A DNA stretch of 6,569 nucleotides from Alcaligenaceae bacterium. GTDB lineage: Bacteria > Pseudomonadota > Gammaproteobacteria > Burkholderiales > Burkholderiaceae_B. Of the stretch, positions 5,750-6,569 are shown piece by piece. Location of the stretch: contig JAJUJN010000122.1 of assembly GCA_029265335.1 (NCBI GenBank), positions 1 through 6,569 of the forward strand, in the 5' to 3' direction. The notes beneath the pieces were generated by a model, which was not told where the DNA came from, ran no database searches, and was given only the letters and a program-made list of their open reading frames with translations. Every line of letters starts with the position of its first letter. Position 1 is the first letter of the stretch. The position numbers and the translations under genes are program-made.

Positions 5750-6569
5750 TCCACCTTCCCCGGCCGAGCTCCGCGCCTTCGACGCAACAGCCCGTTACGG
5801 CAGCATGTCGTCAGCGGCGCAACACCTGGGCTGCCGGCAGCCCACGATTTCCGCGCATATCGCCAATCTGGAGTTGCACTACGGTGTGGAACTGTTCCAT
5901 CGCCGTGGGCGTCGCCTTGAGCTCACCGAGTTCGGCCATTTGCTGCGCGACGCCACGCAGCGGCTGGTACAGGCCGAACTGGACGCGGCCACCCTGCTGC
6001 ATGGCAGCCAGCAAGACCATGTGGGCCTGCTGCGGCTGGCGGCTATCGGCCCTTACAACATCACCCCGCTGCTGGTGCGATTCCGGCATCGCCATCCTCG
6101 GGTGCGAGTTGCCGTGAGCCTTGGGGACTCGCGGCAGGTGGTGAACCGCATCGCCACCCATGAACGTGAGCTGGGCCTGGTGTTGCACGCAGTGGATGAC
6201 AACCGCTTCTTCTCCATTCCCTATCGTCGTCAGTCCTTGGTCTTGGTGGCCCCCCGACATCATCAGCTGGCCAAGCAGAGCGCCGTGCGCCTGAGCGAGC
6301 TCGAAGGCGAAGAGTTTGTTCTGCGGGAAGAAGGCTCCACCACGCGCCGAGTCTTTCTACAGGCGTTGGCGCGCGCCGGCGTGACCATTCGCCACACGCT
6401 CGAAATGGGAAGTCGCGAAGCCGTACGCGAAGCGGTGGCGCAGGGTTTGGGCTTGGGCGTGGTGGCCGACACCGCTCACGTGCCAGACTCGCGGGTTCGA
6501 CCCATTCCGTTGGTGGATCCCCCTCTGCATACGCATCCGCATTGGGTCGGGCTGCGCGAGCGGCGGACG
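5739..6569 (+). CDS. ptxE: LysR-family regulator divergent from ptxABCD (PtxE-like), 3' end outside window
   Basis: LysR-type transcription factor; 277 codons are visible with no stop before the window edge, so only the last few tens of residues are likely missing. The N-terminal winged HTH is clear: ELRAFDATARYGSMSSAAQHL at about 10-30, then the recognition helix region GCRQPTISAHIANLE at 31-45, then LFHRRGRRLELTEFG at 52-66. The effector-binding domain starts near 95 (GLLRLAAIGPYNITPLL), with GLGLGVVAD near 239-247. Start choice: ATG 5739 is the first possible start because an in-frame TAG lies at 5733-5735, and the next ATG (codon 23) would cut into the HTH. The Shine-Dalgarno is poor (AGG only 2 nt before ATG), hinting at a weakly translated or leaderless message. 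In P. stutzeri ptxE follows ptxD in the same direction; here the regulator is divergent from ptxA. Its effector is unknown; it could instead resemble LysR regulators tied to aminoethylphosphonate use. Confidence 0.8.
   Translation, partial: MSIRPPSPAELRAFDATARYGSMSSAAQHLGCRQPTISAHIANLELHYGVELFHRRGRRLELTEFGHLLRDATQRLVQAELDAATLLHGSQQDHVGLLRLAAIGPYNITPLLVRFRHRHPRVRVAVSLGDSRQVVNRIATHERELGLVLHAVDDNRFFSIPYRRQSLVLVAPRHHQLAKQSAVRLSELEGEEFVLREEGSTTRRVFLQALARAGVTIRHTLEMGSREAVREAVAQGLGLGVVADTAHVPDSRVRPIPLVDPPLHTHPHWVGLRERRT

Noticed and set aside
1..6569. tRNA, rRNA, CRISPR arrays, insertion sequences or riboswitches
   Set aside because: No repeat arrays, transposase motifs or terminal inverted repeats, cloverleaf-like sequence or long structured leaders were seen; nearly all of the window is coding.

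Overview
This is a GC-rich, tightly packed bacterial window. The gene families (a Kch-type K+ channel, the PtxABCD phosphite system, a LysR regulator) and the strong Shine-Dalgarno sites suggest a Gram-negative proteobacterium, probably gamma- or beta-. The species cannot be named from the sequence. The centrepiece is a complete, apparently intact phosphite (P+III) acquisition and oxidation operon, ptxABCD, on the minus strand (about 5629 down to 2022). A divergent, window-truncated LysR regulator in the ptxE position lies on the plus strand (5739 to the end).

Layout from left to right. Positions 1-981 (minus): a Kch-like six-TM/RCK potassium channel. Its 3' end is outside the window, and its frame is broken at a seven-A run. 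Positions 982-1022: a 41-bp divergent gap. Positions 1023-2036 (plus): a formylglycine-generating enzyme (FGE/SUMF1 family) with both catalytic cysteines and an N-terminal membrane segment. Its 3' end overlaps that of ptxD by 15 bp, tail to tail. Positions 2022-3038 (minus): ptxD, NAD-dependent phosphite dehydrogenase with all recognised catalytic residues. Positions 3039-3105: a spacer holding a 9-bp GC-rich hairpin. Positions 3106-3915, 3912-4784 and 4781-5629 (minus): ptxC permease, ptxB binding protein and ptxA ATPase, joined by ATGA overlaps. Positions 5630-5738: the divergent control region. Positions 5739-6569 (plus): the LysR regulator.

Proposed working model: PtxB captures phosphite in the periplasm, PtxC and PtxA import it with ATP, and PtxD oxidises it to phosphate with NAD+, giving the cell P and NADH. 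The control region carries a Pho-box-like 18-mer followed, after 10 bp, by a -10-like hexamer facing ptxA. Further upstream is a perfect 7-bp inverted repeat of LysR type (T-N11-A) that surrounds the start codon of the regulator gene itself. This suggests joint control by phosphate starvation (PhoB) and the LysR protein, with autoregulation. Least explained are the apparent frameshift in kch, which falls exactly on an A_AAA_AAA slippery heptamer in the correct phase, and the membrane-anchored FGE, whose substrate is not in the window.
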